Source: Amycolatopsis tucumanensis
GTDB taxonomy: Bacteria > Actinomycetota > Actinomycetes > Mycobacteriales > Pseudonocardiaceae
Length of the DNA stretch: 64,000 nt
NCBI RefSeq assembly: GCF_021654135.1
Contig: NZ_JAKGSD010000002.1
Span: forward strand, 203,171 to 267,170
Reading direction: 5' to 3'
Both the position numbers and the translations under genes were made by a program. The notes below the pieces were generated by a model, which saw only the letters and a program-made list of their open reading frames with translations, was not told the DNA's origin and did no database searches. Shown here one piece after another: positions 6,968 to 15,853 of this stretch. Numbering within the stretch: position 1 is the stretch's first letter; each line of letters starts with the position of its first letter.

Positions 6968-9900
6968 TCAGGCGCCGAAGTGGACGTGGGCTGCCCAGAG
7001 GGACGGGAGGTTCGGGTAGCGGTCCCGCAGGGCGCGGATCGTCCGGTGCACCGCCGCGGCTGCGGTATCGGCTCCGGACGACAACAAATTCGTGTAGATC
7101 TGCTGCGTCAGCGACGGCGCGACGGCGTCGTCGACCCGCCACAGTGTGCCCACCACCTGCGCGAACCCGGCGATCTGGAACGCCGCCGCCGGGTGGATCG
7201 CCTCGTCGGACAGGGTTTCCGTCGTGCGGGCCGTGTCACAGGCCGACAGGTAGGCGAACCGGGCGCCGGGCAGGCGCAGGCGGGACACGTCGACCACCCG
7301 CAACGCCTGGTCGTGCAGCACCAGGTGGCTGTCCGACGGGTTGGCCGGGTCGCTGTAACCGTGGCAGGCGAAGTGCACCCAGCCGGCGCTCGGCAACGCG
7401 TCCAGCACGGCGTCCCGGGTGGCGCCGGGGCCGGTCAGCACCGTGGCGCCGGCGACGCGGGCGAGGAAATCCGCTTCGGCCTGGGCGCCGGGCAGGTCGG
7501 GACCGTCCGGTGTGGACGGCATCGCCACCACCAGCAGCCGGTCGCCACTCCCCTGCCGCTGCGTCCGCGCGTGGGCCAGCGCCCGGACCGTCGGCGTTAC
7601 CGACGAGATCACCCGGTCCACCACCGTGGGGCCGCCGTCGCGGTGGTGACCGGCGGCGTGCAGCGGCAACAGGCTGAGCACCCCGACCGGCGCCCACCAG
7701 ATCCGCGACGCCGCCCCGAGCGAGTCCAGCACGGGACCGGCCACGGTGTCCCACAACCATTCCAGCGTCTCGTGGATCGTGCGCTCGGCGGACAGCCGCT
7801 GGTCCGGCTCCGCGGCGAGCGCGGCACGGAACTCCCGCACCCGTTGCCCCAGCGCCTCTGAGCTCAAGCCGGGCAGCGGCCGGACCTGCACGCCGTCCGG
7901 GGTGAGGATCACCGCGTCGCACCGGTAGCCGCTCACGTTGACGTAGACGACCGGGCCCTCGTGCGCCTGCGCGGTCAGGTCGGCGAGCGACGGCGGCCGG
8001 AGGAACCGGTCCAGCCCGGGCAGTTCCCGGATCCGCGCGGCCAGCTCCTCCAGTTCCCCGGCGAGCGCGAGGCGGTCCCGGCTGGTGTCGGTTTCGAATT
8101 CCGCGCCGAGCGCCTCGAACTCCGCCGCCAGCTCGGGAGCCCGCTCGCGCAGCTCGGTCAGGTCGCTGCGACTGTCGAGCGCCTGGGCCGCCAGCACACA
8201 GCGGCCGGACTCCAGCATCGTCACCGCGCCCGCCGGATCGCCCGCGTCGAGCGCGCAGGCGGCCGCGTCCGCGGCGAGCCCGGCGAAACGGCCCAGCCAG
8301 TACTGCGCGTCGCCCCGATCCAGGCGGCGGCCGGCGAGCTGGGGCAGCAGCCCGACCGCGACGGCGTAGCCCTCGGCCGCGGGGGCGAGCAACCCGCCCT
8401 CGGCGGCCAGCTCGCCCCACCGGTCGGCGGCCCCCACCCGTCCGACCGTCGGCGATCCGGTGGACAGCGCGGCCTCGCGATACACGTCGAGCGCCTCGGC
8501 GAGCGCGTCGCGGTCACCGAACCGGCGGAACCGCAGCCGCAGCGCGTCCGCGAGCGTGGTCAACGTGGACGCCCGCGAGAACGACCCGCTCCCCCGCGCC
8601 CGTACGGCTTCGCGGGCGAGCGCGACGGCCTCGTCGAGGATCGCCGGGTCCTCCTCGCCCGCGCCGGGGCGGGCGAACCAGTCGTGCAGCGCAGCGGCGA
8701 GGCCGGACACGTAACCGGCGCGCTCCGGGCTGCCGTCGGCGGCCGCGGCCACCGACGCACGACGGGCGGCGATCGCGTCGCGCAAGGCGTTCTGGTCGCC
8801 GAACCGGGCGTAGGCGGTGCCCAGGACGCCGCCCAGGTTCGCCAGGCGCAGCGCCCGGTCGGGGTCGTCCACAGCGGTGGCGTCGACGGCGGCGCGGTGG
8901 ACGCGGACGGCCTCGTCGCGCGCTTCGGCCCGGCCGGTCCGCTCGAACCAGTCGGACAGCATGGTGGCGAGGTTGCCGAGGTGGTTGGCGTGCCCCGCGA
9001 CGCGCCCGGCGCCGAGGCGGACCGATTCCCGCGCGGTGTCGATCGCCTCGGTCAGCACGCCCAGCTCGCCGGTGACGCGGAAACGGTGGTGCAGGATCGC
9101 GGCGAGGTTGGCGAGGACCACCGGGTGGTCGGGGTGCCCGGCGGTGGTGGCGGCGGTTTCGCGGGCCACGTCGATCGCTTCGGTGAGCGGTGCGAGCTCG
9201 CCGGTGGCGGCGAACAACGCGTTCAGGGTGACGACGAGGTTGCCCAGGTACTGGGGCCGCCGCGGGTCCCCTGGCCGCGCGCAGCGGACCGCTTCCCGTT
9301 GCAGCGCCGCGGATTCGGTGAGCGCGTCCAGGTCGCCGAACGCCTCGCCGCGCTGGGCCAGCGCCGCGGCGAGGTGGTCCAGCCGCTCGGCCCGGTACGG
9401 GTGCCCGGCCGGGGTGGCGGCGATCGCGGCGCGGCCGTGCCGGATGGCGCGTTCCAGCGGTTCCGGGTCGCGGATCCGGGTGAACTCGGCGGCGAGCTTT
9501 CCGCACGTCTCCGCCTCCACCCCGGCGCGCTCGGCCAGGCTTCCGCTCGCCGGTTCGGCGGGCTCGCCGGTGAGCGCGGTCCATTCGCGTTGCGTGAACA
9601 GCAGGTTCGTGGAGAACCGCGAGTACCTCGGGTCGCCGGGCGGGGTGAGCGCGAGCAGGGTCGTGCGGGCTTCGAGCAGCTCGGCCAGGTCGTCCCGGGC
9701 GCCCGTGAGTCGGTGGCGGTCGTCGAGGAGCTGGCAGTGGAACGCCAGCCGGTCCAGCTGCTCGGCCGAGCCGGGCGGGCTGAGCTCGACGCCGCGCCGC
9801 GCCGCGTCGAGGGCTTCGGGCAGGACCGCGGGATCGCCGGTGTGCGTGAACCAGCGGCGGAGCAGGACCGCGAGGAAGTGCAGGCTGCGGCCGGCGAGGT

Positions 9901-10417
9901 CGTCGTCCGGCGAGTTGCGCACCGCGTCCCGGGCCTGCTCGATGCCTTCCCGCAGCGCGGCCTCGTCGCCGGTGGCGGTGAAGACCGTCAGCAGCGCGAC
10001 CACGAGGTTGTCCTGGTAGTCGGCCTTGTCCTCGGGCGCCGCGCCGTCGACGGCGCGACGGCTCCACCACACTGCCTGGTCCAGCGTGTCCAGGTCCTGG
10101 TTGTGCTGGAACGCCGTGTGCATCACGATGCCGAGGTTGTTGGCGTAGGAGGCTTCCTCGGCCGGGCTGCCCGCAGACAGCAGGATCGCCTCCATCAGCC
10201 CATTCACGGCTTCCTGCAGGTAGGTCAGGTCGCCGGTCTGGTGGAACCGGGTTTGCAGCAGGCCGCCCATGTTGGACAGGTAGGTGGTGCGCTCGTCGCC
10301 GTGCTCGGTCGCGAGCGCCTTGCGGCCGCACTCGATCGCGGTCTGGACCGAGGCCGGGTCCGGGCTGTGCCGCGCCACCCGGTAGGCGTCCCAGAACCGC
10401 TTCCCCCAGTCGGTCAC
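6968..10417 (-). CDS. Large TPR-CHAT protein (caspase-like protease)
   Basis: A 1149-residue protein. Residues 1 to about 720 are tandem helical repeats of roughly 45-50 residues with the recurring pattern LxNLAxxLxxRFxxTGdLxxLxEAI, a TPR-like superhelix. From about 820 the CHAT domain follows; the caspase dyad is present as His1019 (VHFACHGYSD) and Cys1060 (YLSACDT). CHAT proteases act in bacterial conflict systems, where the repeat part senses a partner or trigger and the protease cleaves an effector. GTG start 3 bp after the small upstream gene; all three genes form one unit. No signal peptide, so cytoplasmic. Flanked by two toxin-antitoxin modules. Confidence 0.85.
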   Translation of the reverse strand: MTDWGKRFWDAYRVARHSPDPASVQTAIECGRKALATEHGDERTTYLSNMGGLLQTRFHQTGDLTYLQEAVNGLMEAILLSAGSPAEEASYANNLGIVMHTAFQHNQDLDTLDQAVWWSRRAVDGAAPEDKADYQDNLVVALLTVFTATGDEAALREGIEQARDAVRNSPDDDLAGRSLHFLAVLLRRWFTHTGDPAVLPEALDAARRGVELSPPGSAEQLDRLAFHCQLLDDRHRLTGARDDLAELLEARTTLLALTPPGDPRYSRFSTNLLFTQREWTALTGEPAEPASGSLAERAGVEAETCGKLAAEFTRIRDPEPLERAIRHGRAAIAATPAGHPYRAERLDHLAAALAQRGEAFGDLDALTESAALQREAVRCARPGDPRRPQYLGNLVVTLNALFAATGELAPLTEAIDVARETAATTAGHPDHPVVLANLAAILHHRFRVTGELGVLTEAIDTARESVRLGAGRVAGHANHLGNLATMLSDWFERTGRAEARDEAVRVHRAAVDATAVDDPDRALRLANLGGVLGTAYARFGDQNALRDAIAARRASVAAAADGSPERAGYVSGLAAALHDWFARPGAGEEDPAILDEAVALAREAVRARGSGSFSRASTLTTLADALRLRFRRFGDRDALAEALDVYREAALSTGSPTVGRVGAADRWGELAAEGGLLAPAAEGYAVAVGLLPQLAGRRLDRGDAQYWLGRFAGLAADAAACALDAGDPAGAVTMLESGRCVLAAQALDSRSDLTELRERAPELAAEFEALGAEFETDTSRDRLALAGELEELAARIRELPGLDRFLRPPSLADLTAQAHEGPVVYVNVSGYRCDAVILTPDGVQVRPLPGLSSEALGQRVREFRAALAAEPDQRLSAERTIHETLEWLWDTVAGPVLDSLGAASRIWWAPVGVLSLLPLHAAGHHRDGGPTVVDRVISSVTPTVRALAHARTQRQGSGDRLLVVAMPSTPDGPDLPGAQAEADFLARVAGATVLTGPGATRDAVLDALPSAGWVHFACHGYSDPANPSDSHLVLHDQALRVVDVSRLRLPGARFAYLSACDTARTTETLSDEAIHPAAAFQIAGFAQVVGTLWRVDDAVAPSLTQQIYTNLLSSGADTAAAAVHRTIRALRDRYPNLPSLWAAHVHFGA

Positions 10418-10420
10418 GGG

Positions 10421-10561
10421 TCAGTCCTCGGCGGCCTGCGAGGTGCCCGCGGATCCGGCGGGCGGCTCGTCGGGTTCGGTGACCTCGCGCTTGGGCGTGT
10501 AGCCGCGCGGCACGCTCGTGCGCAGGATCTCCAGCTCTTCGGGCGTGAGTTCGTGCTCCAT
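10421..10561 (-). CDS. 46-residue acidic protein between DUF6338 and CHAT genes
   Basis: A short frame beginning MEHELTPEELEILRTSVPRG. The first 18 residues should form an amphipathic helix; the rest is Pro/Glu/Ala-rich and probably disordered. Its ATG overlaps the stop of the DUF6338 gene (TGATG) and its stop lies 3 bp before the CHAT start, so it is tightly embedded in the cassette. It is a candidate substrate, inhibitor or adaptor of the CHAT protease. This is inferred from position only. Confidence 0.55.
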   Translation of the reverse strand: MEHELTPEELEILRTSVPRGYTPKREVTEPDEPPAGSAGTSQAAED

Positions 10562-11199
10562 CACTGCTCCTTCCCCTGGTCCGGTTCGACGAACTCCAGC
10601 ACGTCGAAGTCCTCCGCCCGCAGGCGCAGGCCCGCCGTCCCCTGGACACGTGCGCCGAAGGTGCCGTCCGGGCCCATCACGCGCGCGGATTCGAGGTACA
10701 GCTCGGGCGGGTGCGGGTAGGAGGAGGCGTACGAGCGGTGGCCGTACCAGCCGCCCGCCCAGTTGCCGTCCTTGAGGCGGACGCGGATGAAGCACGGTTC
10801 GCGGTCGCGGAAGGCGTGGTCCCAGGCGGTGGGGGTGCGCAGGTAGCGCGAGCCACGACGGCGGCGTTCCACCAGCGACACGGCGGCGGCCGCAAGGGCC
10901 GGGACGACGAGGAACAGCAACACGGCCACCGCGCCGACGAGGCGGGGCTGCTGGGTGAAGCCGGTCCAGTCGCCGGGCCCGGTGCCCTTGGCGAGGCCGA
11001 CGAGCGCGGGCCCGGCGGCGATGGCGTAGGCGGCGTCGAGGGCGATGGAGGCGACGATCGCGCGCAGCACCCGCTCGCCGAGGTCGCGCTCCCCCGGCAC
11101 CGGCCCGCGCCGCCGTTCGCGCACGAACTGGTAGGTGATGCCGGGCAGCACGAGGAGGACGAGCAGCGCGAGCTGCACGACCGTCGACGGTGCCTGCAT
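10561..11199 (-). CDS. DUF6338-family membrane protein
   Basis: A 212-residue protein with three hydrophobic helices (about 7-26, 44-70 and 86-110), then a soluble C-terminal part containing AWDHAFRDREPCFIRVRL and DGNWAGGWYG, the hallmark of DUF6338 proteins, which resembles a small beta-barrel. First gene of the DUF6338 / 46-residue / CHAT unit. A membrane-anchored partner encoded with a CHAT protease fits the role of a cleavable effector or sensor in a defence system. No biochemical function is known to me for DUF6338. Confidence 0.7.
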   Translation of the reverse strand: MQAPSTVVQLALLVLLVLPGITYQFVRERRRGPVPGERDLGERVLRAIVASIALDAAYAIAAGPALVGLAKGTGPGDWTGFTQQPRLVGAVAVLLFLVVPALAAAAVSLVERRRRGSRYLRTPTAWDHAFRDREPCFIRVRLKDGNWAGGWYGHRSYASSYPHPPELYLESARVMGPDGTFGARVQGTAGLRLRAEDFDVLEFVEPDQGKEQ

Positions 11200-11292
11200 C
11201 GCCTCATCCCCTCGCTCGCGCGGGCATGATCACGCTAGCGGCAACGCCGCCCTGCGCGGCGCGGAACCGTCCGGTTTCCCCCGAACGTCGGC

Positions 11293-11898
11293 TCAGCCCA
11301 GCAGGTACCGCACGGCGAAGTCGCCGAGGTCCAAGCCGTCCCGCCCGCCGGGGAACTCCGGCCCGTAGGCCGTCCGCACCACCATCGTCGAGAACAACAG
11401 GGTGAACACCAGCCGGACCGCCGCGGGCGGGTCCGGGTGCGTCACGGGTGCGCGCAGCACGACCTCGGCGAACCGCTCCCCGACCTCCCGGCTGTACCGG
11501 GCGCCGCGGCGGTGGATCTCGGCGTCGGCGCCGGAGATGAGCACCACCGACCGCAGGAACCTCGCGTGTCGGGTGAAGATCCCGTCGAGCTCGCCGACCG
11601 CGTCCCGGACGAGCCGTTCGGGGGTCAGCCCGTCCCAGCGCCCGGCGTCGGCGAACACCTCCTGGTCGGCCCGGATCCGGGCGATGCCGTGCTCGTAGAC
11701 GGCCAGGAACAGCGCGTCCTTGTCGTCGACCCGGTCGTAGAGCGCGCGCGGCGCCACGCCCGCCCGCTCGCAGACCGCGGCGATGGTGAAGGCCTCGTAG
11801 CCGCCCTCTTCCAGCAGGGCGACACCCGCGTCGAGCACGCGGTTCCACGCCTCCCGGGTGCGCTTCTGCCGCGGCGGGCGGATCACCGGACTGCCCAC
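11293..11898 (-). CDS. TetR-family transcriptional regulator
   Basis: A 201-residue protein. N-terminal helix-turn-helix: TREAWNRVLDAGVALLEEGG, then FTIAAVCERAGVAPRALYDRV. GTG at 11898 was chosen because GAGAGGAGA lies just upstream and because earlier ATG codons would add a tail with no family match. It is divergent from an FAD monooxygenase gene; a perfect palindrome in between is the probable operator. Most TetR proteins in such pairs repress the neighbour until its substrate, or a related aromatic compound, binds the C-terminal domain. Confidence 0.85.
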   Translation of the reverse strand: MGSPVIRPPRQKRTREAWNRVLDAGVALLEEGGYEAFTIAAVCERAGVAPRALYDRVDDKDALFLAVYEHGIARIRADQEVFADAGRWDGLTPERLVRDAVGELDGIFTRHARFLRSVVLISGADAEIHRRGARYSREVGERFAEVVLRAPVTHPDPPAAVRLVFTLLFSTMVVRTAYGPEFPGGRDGLDLGDFAVRYLLG

Positions 11899-11956
11899 TG
11901 TTCTCCTCTCCTGAGCTTGACAGAAGCGTAGCGCGCACTTCATTCTTCCGACAGAA

Positions 11957-11972
11957 CGTAGCGATCGCTACG
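11957..11972. promoter_or_regulatory. 16-bp perfect palindrome, probable TetR operator
   Basis: CGTAGCGATCGCTACG lies between the divergent TetR and monooxygenase genes. On the plus strand TACGGT (11969-11974) could be the -10 box and TTCCGA (11946-11951) a weak -35 box with 17-bp spacing, so bound repressor would cover the promoter. A half-site-like CGTAGCGCGC occurs about 30 bp to the left. Confidence 0.6.
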
Positions 11973-12004
11973 GTTTGACCTTCGACTCGACGAGGAGCCG
12001 GACC

Positions 12005-13213
12005 ATGACCACCCACCGCGTCGCCGTGATCGGCGCCGGCCCGGCCGGGATGGCGACCGCGCTGTCCGTGCGCCAGGCCGGCCACGACGTCGTCCTGCTG
12101 GAGCGCTACCCGCGGGCCCGGCCGGCGGGCAACATCCTCAACCTGTGGCCACCGCCCATCAAGGCGCTGGGCCTGCTCGGCGTCGACGTGACCGACCTGG
12201 GCGCGCCGTGTCATTCGGAGTTCCGCACCGCCGCCGGCCGCACCCGCGCGTCGATCGACCTGCCCGCCGAGGTGGTGCGCGACTACGGCGGCGGGTTCAT
12301 CGGGCTGCTCCGGCCCGCGCTGTACGAGCGCTTGCTGGCGGCGCTCCCGTCCGGCGTCCTGCGGGTAAACTGTCCTGTTCGGACGGTCGAGCAGGACGAG
12401 AACGGGATCTCACTGACGCTGGCCGATGGTGAGGTGTTGGAGGCCGACGTGGTGGTCGGCGCGGACGGGATCGACTCGCTGGTCCGGCGCACCCTGTGGG
12501 GTGAGTCGCCGAAGCGGGAGCACCACCTGCACATCTTCGGCGGCTACACCTTCGACGCAACCGCTGAGCGCGGGCTGTGCGTGGTGTCCCACGACCGCAC
12601 CGTGCAAGGCAGCTGGACCTCGATCCGGCACCAGGGCCGCGACGGGTTCCAGTGGTGGGTGCTCACCGCGCACGACGCGGCGGCCGAGTTCACCGGGGAC
12701 CTGCACGCCACCGCCACCGCACTGGCGGCCGGGTTCGCCGATCCGCTGCCACGCCTGATCGCCGCCACGCCACCGGAGAACCTGCAACGCTGGGTCCTGC
12801 GCGACCGCAAGCCGCTGAAGCAGTGGTCACGCGGCCGCGCCACCCTCGTCGGCGACGCGGCGCACCCGACTTCGCCCTACGCCGCCTACGGCGCGGGAAT
12901 GGCCATTGAGGACGGTTACTTCCTCGGCCGCAGGCTGGCCGGGGTCGACCTGTCGGACTTCGCCGCGGTGCGCCGCGCGCTGGAGGCGTTCGAGGCGCCG
13001 CGCAAACCGCACACGGCGCGGCAGTCGCAGCAGGCGTGGCTGCTGGGCAAGGTGTTCCACCACGCGCCGCGCCCGCTGCGTGCCCTGCGCGACCTCGTCC
13101 TCGACCACACGCCGCTGCTGCAGAAGGTCCTCGGCGAGTCCTCCCCCGGCGAGATCCTCGAACAGCTCGACGAGATCGACCGCGCGGAGCGGGCGCTGGG
13201 GCGGGCGGGGTAG
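12005..13213 (+). CDS. FAD-dependent monooxygenase (group A, PHBH-like)
   Basis: A 402-residue flavoprotein. VAVIGAGPAG (6-15) is the Rossmann FAD-binding motif, VVVGADGIDSLVR is the DG motif near the middle and TLVGDAAHPTSPYAAYGAGM is the GD motif that contacts the flavin ribityl chain. These single-component enzymes hydroxylate aromatic or polyketide substrates with NAD(P)H and oxygen. ATG at 12005 follows GAGGAG; the longer reading from 11975 lies in promoter DNA. Regulated by the divergent TetR. It might oxidise an antibiotic such as a tetracycline or rifamycin, or a catabolic phenol; the sequence does not decide this. Confidence 0.85.
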   Translation: MTTHRVAVIGAGPAGMATALSVRQAGHDVVLLERYPRARPAGNILNLWPPPIKALGLLGVDVTDLGAPCHSEFRTAAGRTRASIDLPAEVVRDYGGGFIGLLRPALYERLLAALPSGVLRVNCPVRTVEQDENGISLTLADGEVLEADVVVGADGIDSLVRRTLWGESPKREHHLHIFGGYTFDATAERGLCVVSHDRTVQGSWTSIRHQGRDGFQWWVLTAHDAAAEFTGDLHATATALAAGFADPLPRLIAATPPENLQRWVLRDRKPLKQWSRGRATLVGDAAHPTSPYAAYGAGMAIEDGYFLGRRLAGVDLSDFAAVRRALEAFEAPRKPHTARQSQQAWLLGKVFHHAPRPLRALRDLVLDHTPLLQKVLGESSPGEILEQLDEIDRAERALGRAG

Positions 13214-13215
13214 CC

Positions 13216-13500
13216 CTACGCCACGCGAGTGCCCGTGAAGGCAGCGAGCTCGGACAGGAGCTCGTCCTGGAACCGCTCGTCCCCGGCGGCGGCGTGCGGC
13301 TCGCGGGGCTGCTGGTGGTACCAGTAGCCGCCGCGGACACGCCGGGCCACAGCCGGGCGACCGCGAACGCCAGCGCCGTCACGAACAACTTGCCGTCCGA
13401 ATAGGACGCTGTCGCGCGCCGGCCCGCCCAGTTCACGGGCAGGATGCGCGCGCCGGTGTAGACGCCGGCGTTGTGGATCCCGGGCCCCCGCGACGCTCGC
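13216..13500 (-). pseudogene. Decayed short-chain dehydrogenase/reductase (SDR)
   Basis: Reading the minus strand, one frame gives GIHNAGVYTGARILPVNWAG, then SYSDGKLFVTALAFAVARLW (about 13482 to 13330). The SDR active-site Tyr-Lys pair (YSDGK) is recognisable. The match then jumps frame to GGYWYHQQPREPHAAAG and ELLSELAAFTGTRVA, ending at 13216. The family normally has about 40 residues (the PGWV and MGG region) between these pieces, so an internal deletion plus frameshift has removed them. The N-terminal NAD-binding half is absent. No product is expected. Confidence 0.65.
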
Positions 13501-13643
13501 CTGGTAACCGACGGTCAGCGGAACCCGGGCAGGCCGGCCAGGGACGCGGGTTCGGCCTACGCTGCAAACGACCAGCGAGCCGGCGCCGGGCACCTCGATG
13601 ACCTCGTCGACGGTGGCATCGCCGCGGGGTGAAGCGACCGGGC

Positions 13644-14516
13644 TCAGAGTTTCCGCAGCGCGTCGCGCAGGGTGGCCAGTGCCGTTTCGGGCTCGTCCCA
13701 GAACACCATGTGCCCGGCGCCGGGCACGGGCACCAGTTCGGCGGCCGGGTTGGCGCGGGCGGCTTCGGCGGCGCCGTCGGCGGTGACGACTGGGCTGTCG
13801 CCGCCGTAGAGGAGCACCGCCGGGGCGGGCACGTGCGGCCAGTCGGCGAAGAAGTCCTCGGACTCGAAGCCGGCGTGGGTGGCGGCGATCGCGGCGCGGG
13901 AGCACGACGACAGCCACCGCGCGCGCAACTCCTGCTCGCGGCGCGGCCACCTTGGCCAGGACCGCGCCACCTCGTCGGCATTGGTGCCACGGCGGGCCTG
14001 GTCGAGCTGCCCGAGGAAGGCCTCCAGCGTGGTGGGGTACGCGCCCCGCCCGGGGCCGCTCATCGGCGGGTCGACCAGGATCGCGCCTCGCAGCTCGTGG
14101 CGGCCGGTGACGGCGGCCCGCGCCGCGATCCGCGCCCCCATCGAATGCCCGAGCAGGATGGGCCGTCGCAGGCCGAGGCCGGCGACGACCGCGTCGACGT
14201 CCGCGGCGTAACTGCCCAGGTCGTAGCCCGCCGGCTCGGTGTCCGCGCTGTCGGACAGTCCGCGGCCGCGGACGTCGAGCACGAGCGGGCGCACGAGATC
14301 GGTGAGCTCCCGCGCCACGAAGTCCATCGTGATCGCCGGGCTGGTGATGCCGGGCAGCACGAGGACCGGGACACCGTCGTCCGGTCCGTAGTCGAGCACG
14401 TGCAACCGCATCGCGCCGGACCGGACCCAGCGGCTGGTCGCGGGAATGTCGGCGAGGTCGGCCAGCGCGGGCTGGGTCAGCGTGCGGGCGGCCGGGGACT
14501 CGGACGGGATCACCAT
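13644..14516 (-). CDS. nicD: Alpha/beta hydrolase, probable N-formylmaleamate deformylase
   Basis: A 290-residue alpha/beta hydrolase with nucleophile Ser125 in GHSMG, an acid candidate in YGGDSPVV and the His in PGAGHMVFWDEP. In the nicotinate pathway NicD hydrolyses N-formylmaleamate to maleamate and formate. The assignment comes from context: it is the last gene of an operon that encodes every other step of nicotinate breakdown and starts 1 bp after the nicF stop. By sequence alone it could be any esterase-like hydrolase. Confidence 0.75.
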   Translation of the reverse strand: MVIPSESPAARTLTQPALADLADIPATSRWVRSGAMRLHVLDYGPDDGVPVLVLPGITSPAITMDFVARELTDLVRPLVLDVRGRGLSDSADTEPAGYDLGSYAADVDAVVAGLGLRRPILLGHSMGARIAARAAVTGRHELRGAILVDPPMSGPGRGAYPTTLEAFLGQLDQARRGTNADEVARSWPRWPRREQELRARWLSSCSRAAIAATHAGFESEDFFADWPHVPAPAVLLYGGDSPVVTADGAAEAARANPAAELVPVPGAGHMVFWDEPETALATLRDALRKL

Positions 14517-14517
14517 G

Positions 14518-15201
14518 TCAGGAAACCTTTCTGCCGGCTCGATCCGGCGCGCCGAGGTAGGCCACGGCGTCGTCCAGGCCGATCACGTCGGCGTACTTCG
14601 CGTGCAGGTCGAACAGCGCGGCGTCGTGCGGCCCGCGCGCCCGATCGCCGCACGCTTCGCGCACGACGAGCGTGTTGAAGCCGGACTGCACGGCGTCCAC
14701 GGCGGTCGCCCGCACACATCCGGAGGTGGTCGCGCCGCAGACGAGCACGGTGTCCGCGCCGAGACCGGTCAGCAGTGCGGCCAGCCCGGTTCCGTGGAAC
14801 GCCGACGCGCCCTTCTTCAGCACGAGGTGGTCGCTGTCGCGGCAGTCCAGCCGGGGGTCGAGCGCGACGGCGTCGCTTCCTTCGCGGAGGCTGCGCATGC
14901 CCGGCGCTTTCCGGAGCCAGGCCACGCCGTCGCCGTCGGCCTCGGCGGCGGTGTAGCTGATCGCGGTGTAGACCACCGGGATGTCACGGCGCCGGGCCGC
15001 GGTCACGAGGGCGGCGGCCGCGGTCACTTCGGCGGTGAGGTCGGCCCCGGACGGGAAACCGGGTTCGGTGAAGCCGCGGGTCAGGTCGACCACGACCAGG
15101 GCCGGGGACTGTCCACGAGGGACAGTGGCGCCGAACCCGGCACGGTCGTAGACGGCGTCGGTCTCCGCGCCGTGCAGTCCGGACGGGTCATCGACGGGCA
15201 C
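14518..15201 (-). CDS. nicF: Isochorismatase-family maleamate amidohydrolase
   Basis: A 227-residue cysteine hydrolase with an intact triad: Asp39 (ALVVVDLTRGF), Lys130 (LVLKKGASAF) and Cys162 (GATTSGCVRAT). NicF converts maleamate to maleate and ammonia. Its ATG at 15201 overlaps the end of the coxG-like gene by 14 bp, and its stop almost touches nicD, so the two amide-cleaving steps are cotranscribed. Nicotinamidase and N-carbamoylsarcosine amidase are relatives, but the surrounding nic genes point to maleamate. Confidence 0.82.
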   Translation of the reverse strand: MPVDDPSGLHGAETDAVYDRAGFGATVPRGQSPALVVVDLTRGFTEPGFPSGADLTAEVTAAAALVTAARRRDIPVVYTAISYTAAEADGDGVAWLRKAPGMRSLREGSDAVALDPRLDCRDSDHLVLKKGASAFHGTGLAALLTGLGADTVLVCGATTSGCVRATAVDAVQSGFNTLVVREACGDRARGPHDAALFDLHAKYADVIGLDDAVAYLGAPDRAGRKVS

Positions 15202-15853
15202 GCTGCAACTCCTTGATCAGTTTGTCCTGGGTGCGGATCCGGCCCAGCAGCCAGCCCTGGAACAGTCCCAGCGCCGCCGCGGCCGCGATCGGGGCGTACC
15301 GCTTGACGCCGGGGGGAAGCAGCATCGCCAGCCCGTCGAGGGTCTCGCCGCCGTCGGCAGGGGCCGGCGTGCGCGCGGCGGGGGCGGCGGCCGGGCGGGG
15401 CTCCTCCCCCGGGCCGCTCAGCTGGCCGGCGAGGTTGCGGGCGAACTGGTCGAGCAACCGGGCCGAGACGGCGCTGATCGCGCTCTTGCCGAACTGGGCG
15501 AGCTTGCCGCGGATCGACAGGTCGGTGCGCAGGTCGATGGTGGCGCCGCCGGGGCCCTCGCGGACGGTCAGCGTCACGTCGGCTTCGGCATCGCCGTTGC
15601 CGTGCGTGTCCGCTCCCCGCGCCGACAGTCGCAGCCGCCGCCCGGCGGTGTCGACCTCGGTGAAGCGCACCCGGCCGGAGTAGGCGGCGGTGATGGGGCC
15701 GACCTTGACCTTGACCCGGCCCAGGTACGCGCCGTCCTCCTGGCCGTCGAGGGTCGCGCCCGGCAGGCAGCCCGCCACCCGCTCGACGTCGTTGATCAGG
15801 GCGAACACCGCGTCGGGGTCGGCCGGGACGGACAGCTGGTTTTCCAGGATCAC
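15188..15853 (-). CDS. CoxG-like SRPBCC protein with C-terminal membrane anchor
   Basis: A 221-residue protein. Residues 1-145 are a SRPBCC/CoxG domain (AVFALINDVERVAGCLPGAT, then KVKVGPITAAYSG). An Ala/Pro-rich linker follows and a hydrophobic helix near the end (about 190-207) would tether it to the membrane. CoxG recruits CO dehydrogenase to the membrane; similar proteins accompany other molybdenum hydroxylases. Sitting directly after the three hydroxylase subunits, it probably anchors the nicotinate hydroxylase so that electrons can enter the respiratory chain. Confidence 0.8.
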   Translation of the reverse strand: MILENQLSVPADPDAVFALINDVERVAGCLPGATLDGQEDGAYLGRVKVKVGPITAAYSGRVRFTEVDTAGRRLRLSARGADTHGNGDAEADVTLTVREGPGGATIDLRTDLSIRGKLAQFGKSAISAVSARLLDQFARNLAGQLSGPGEEPRPAAAPAARTPAPADGGETLDGLAMLLPPGVKRYAPIAAAAALGLFQGWLLGRIRTQDKLIKELQRARR

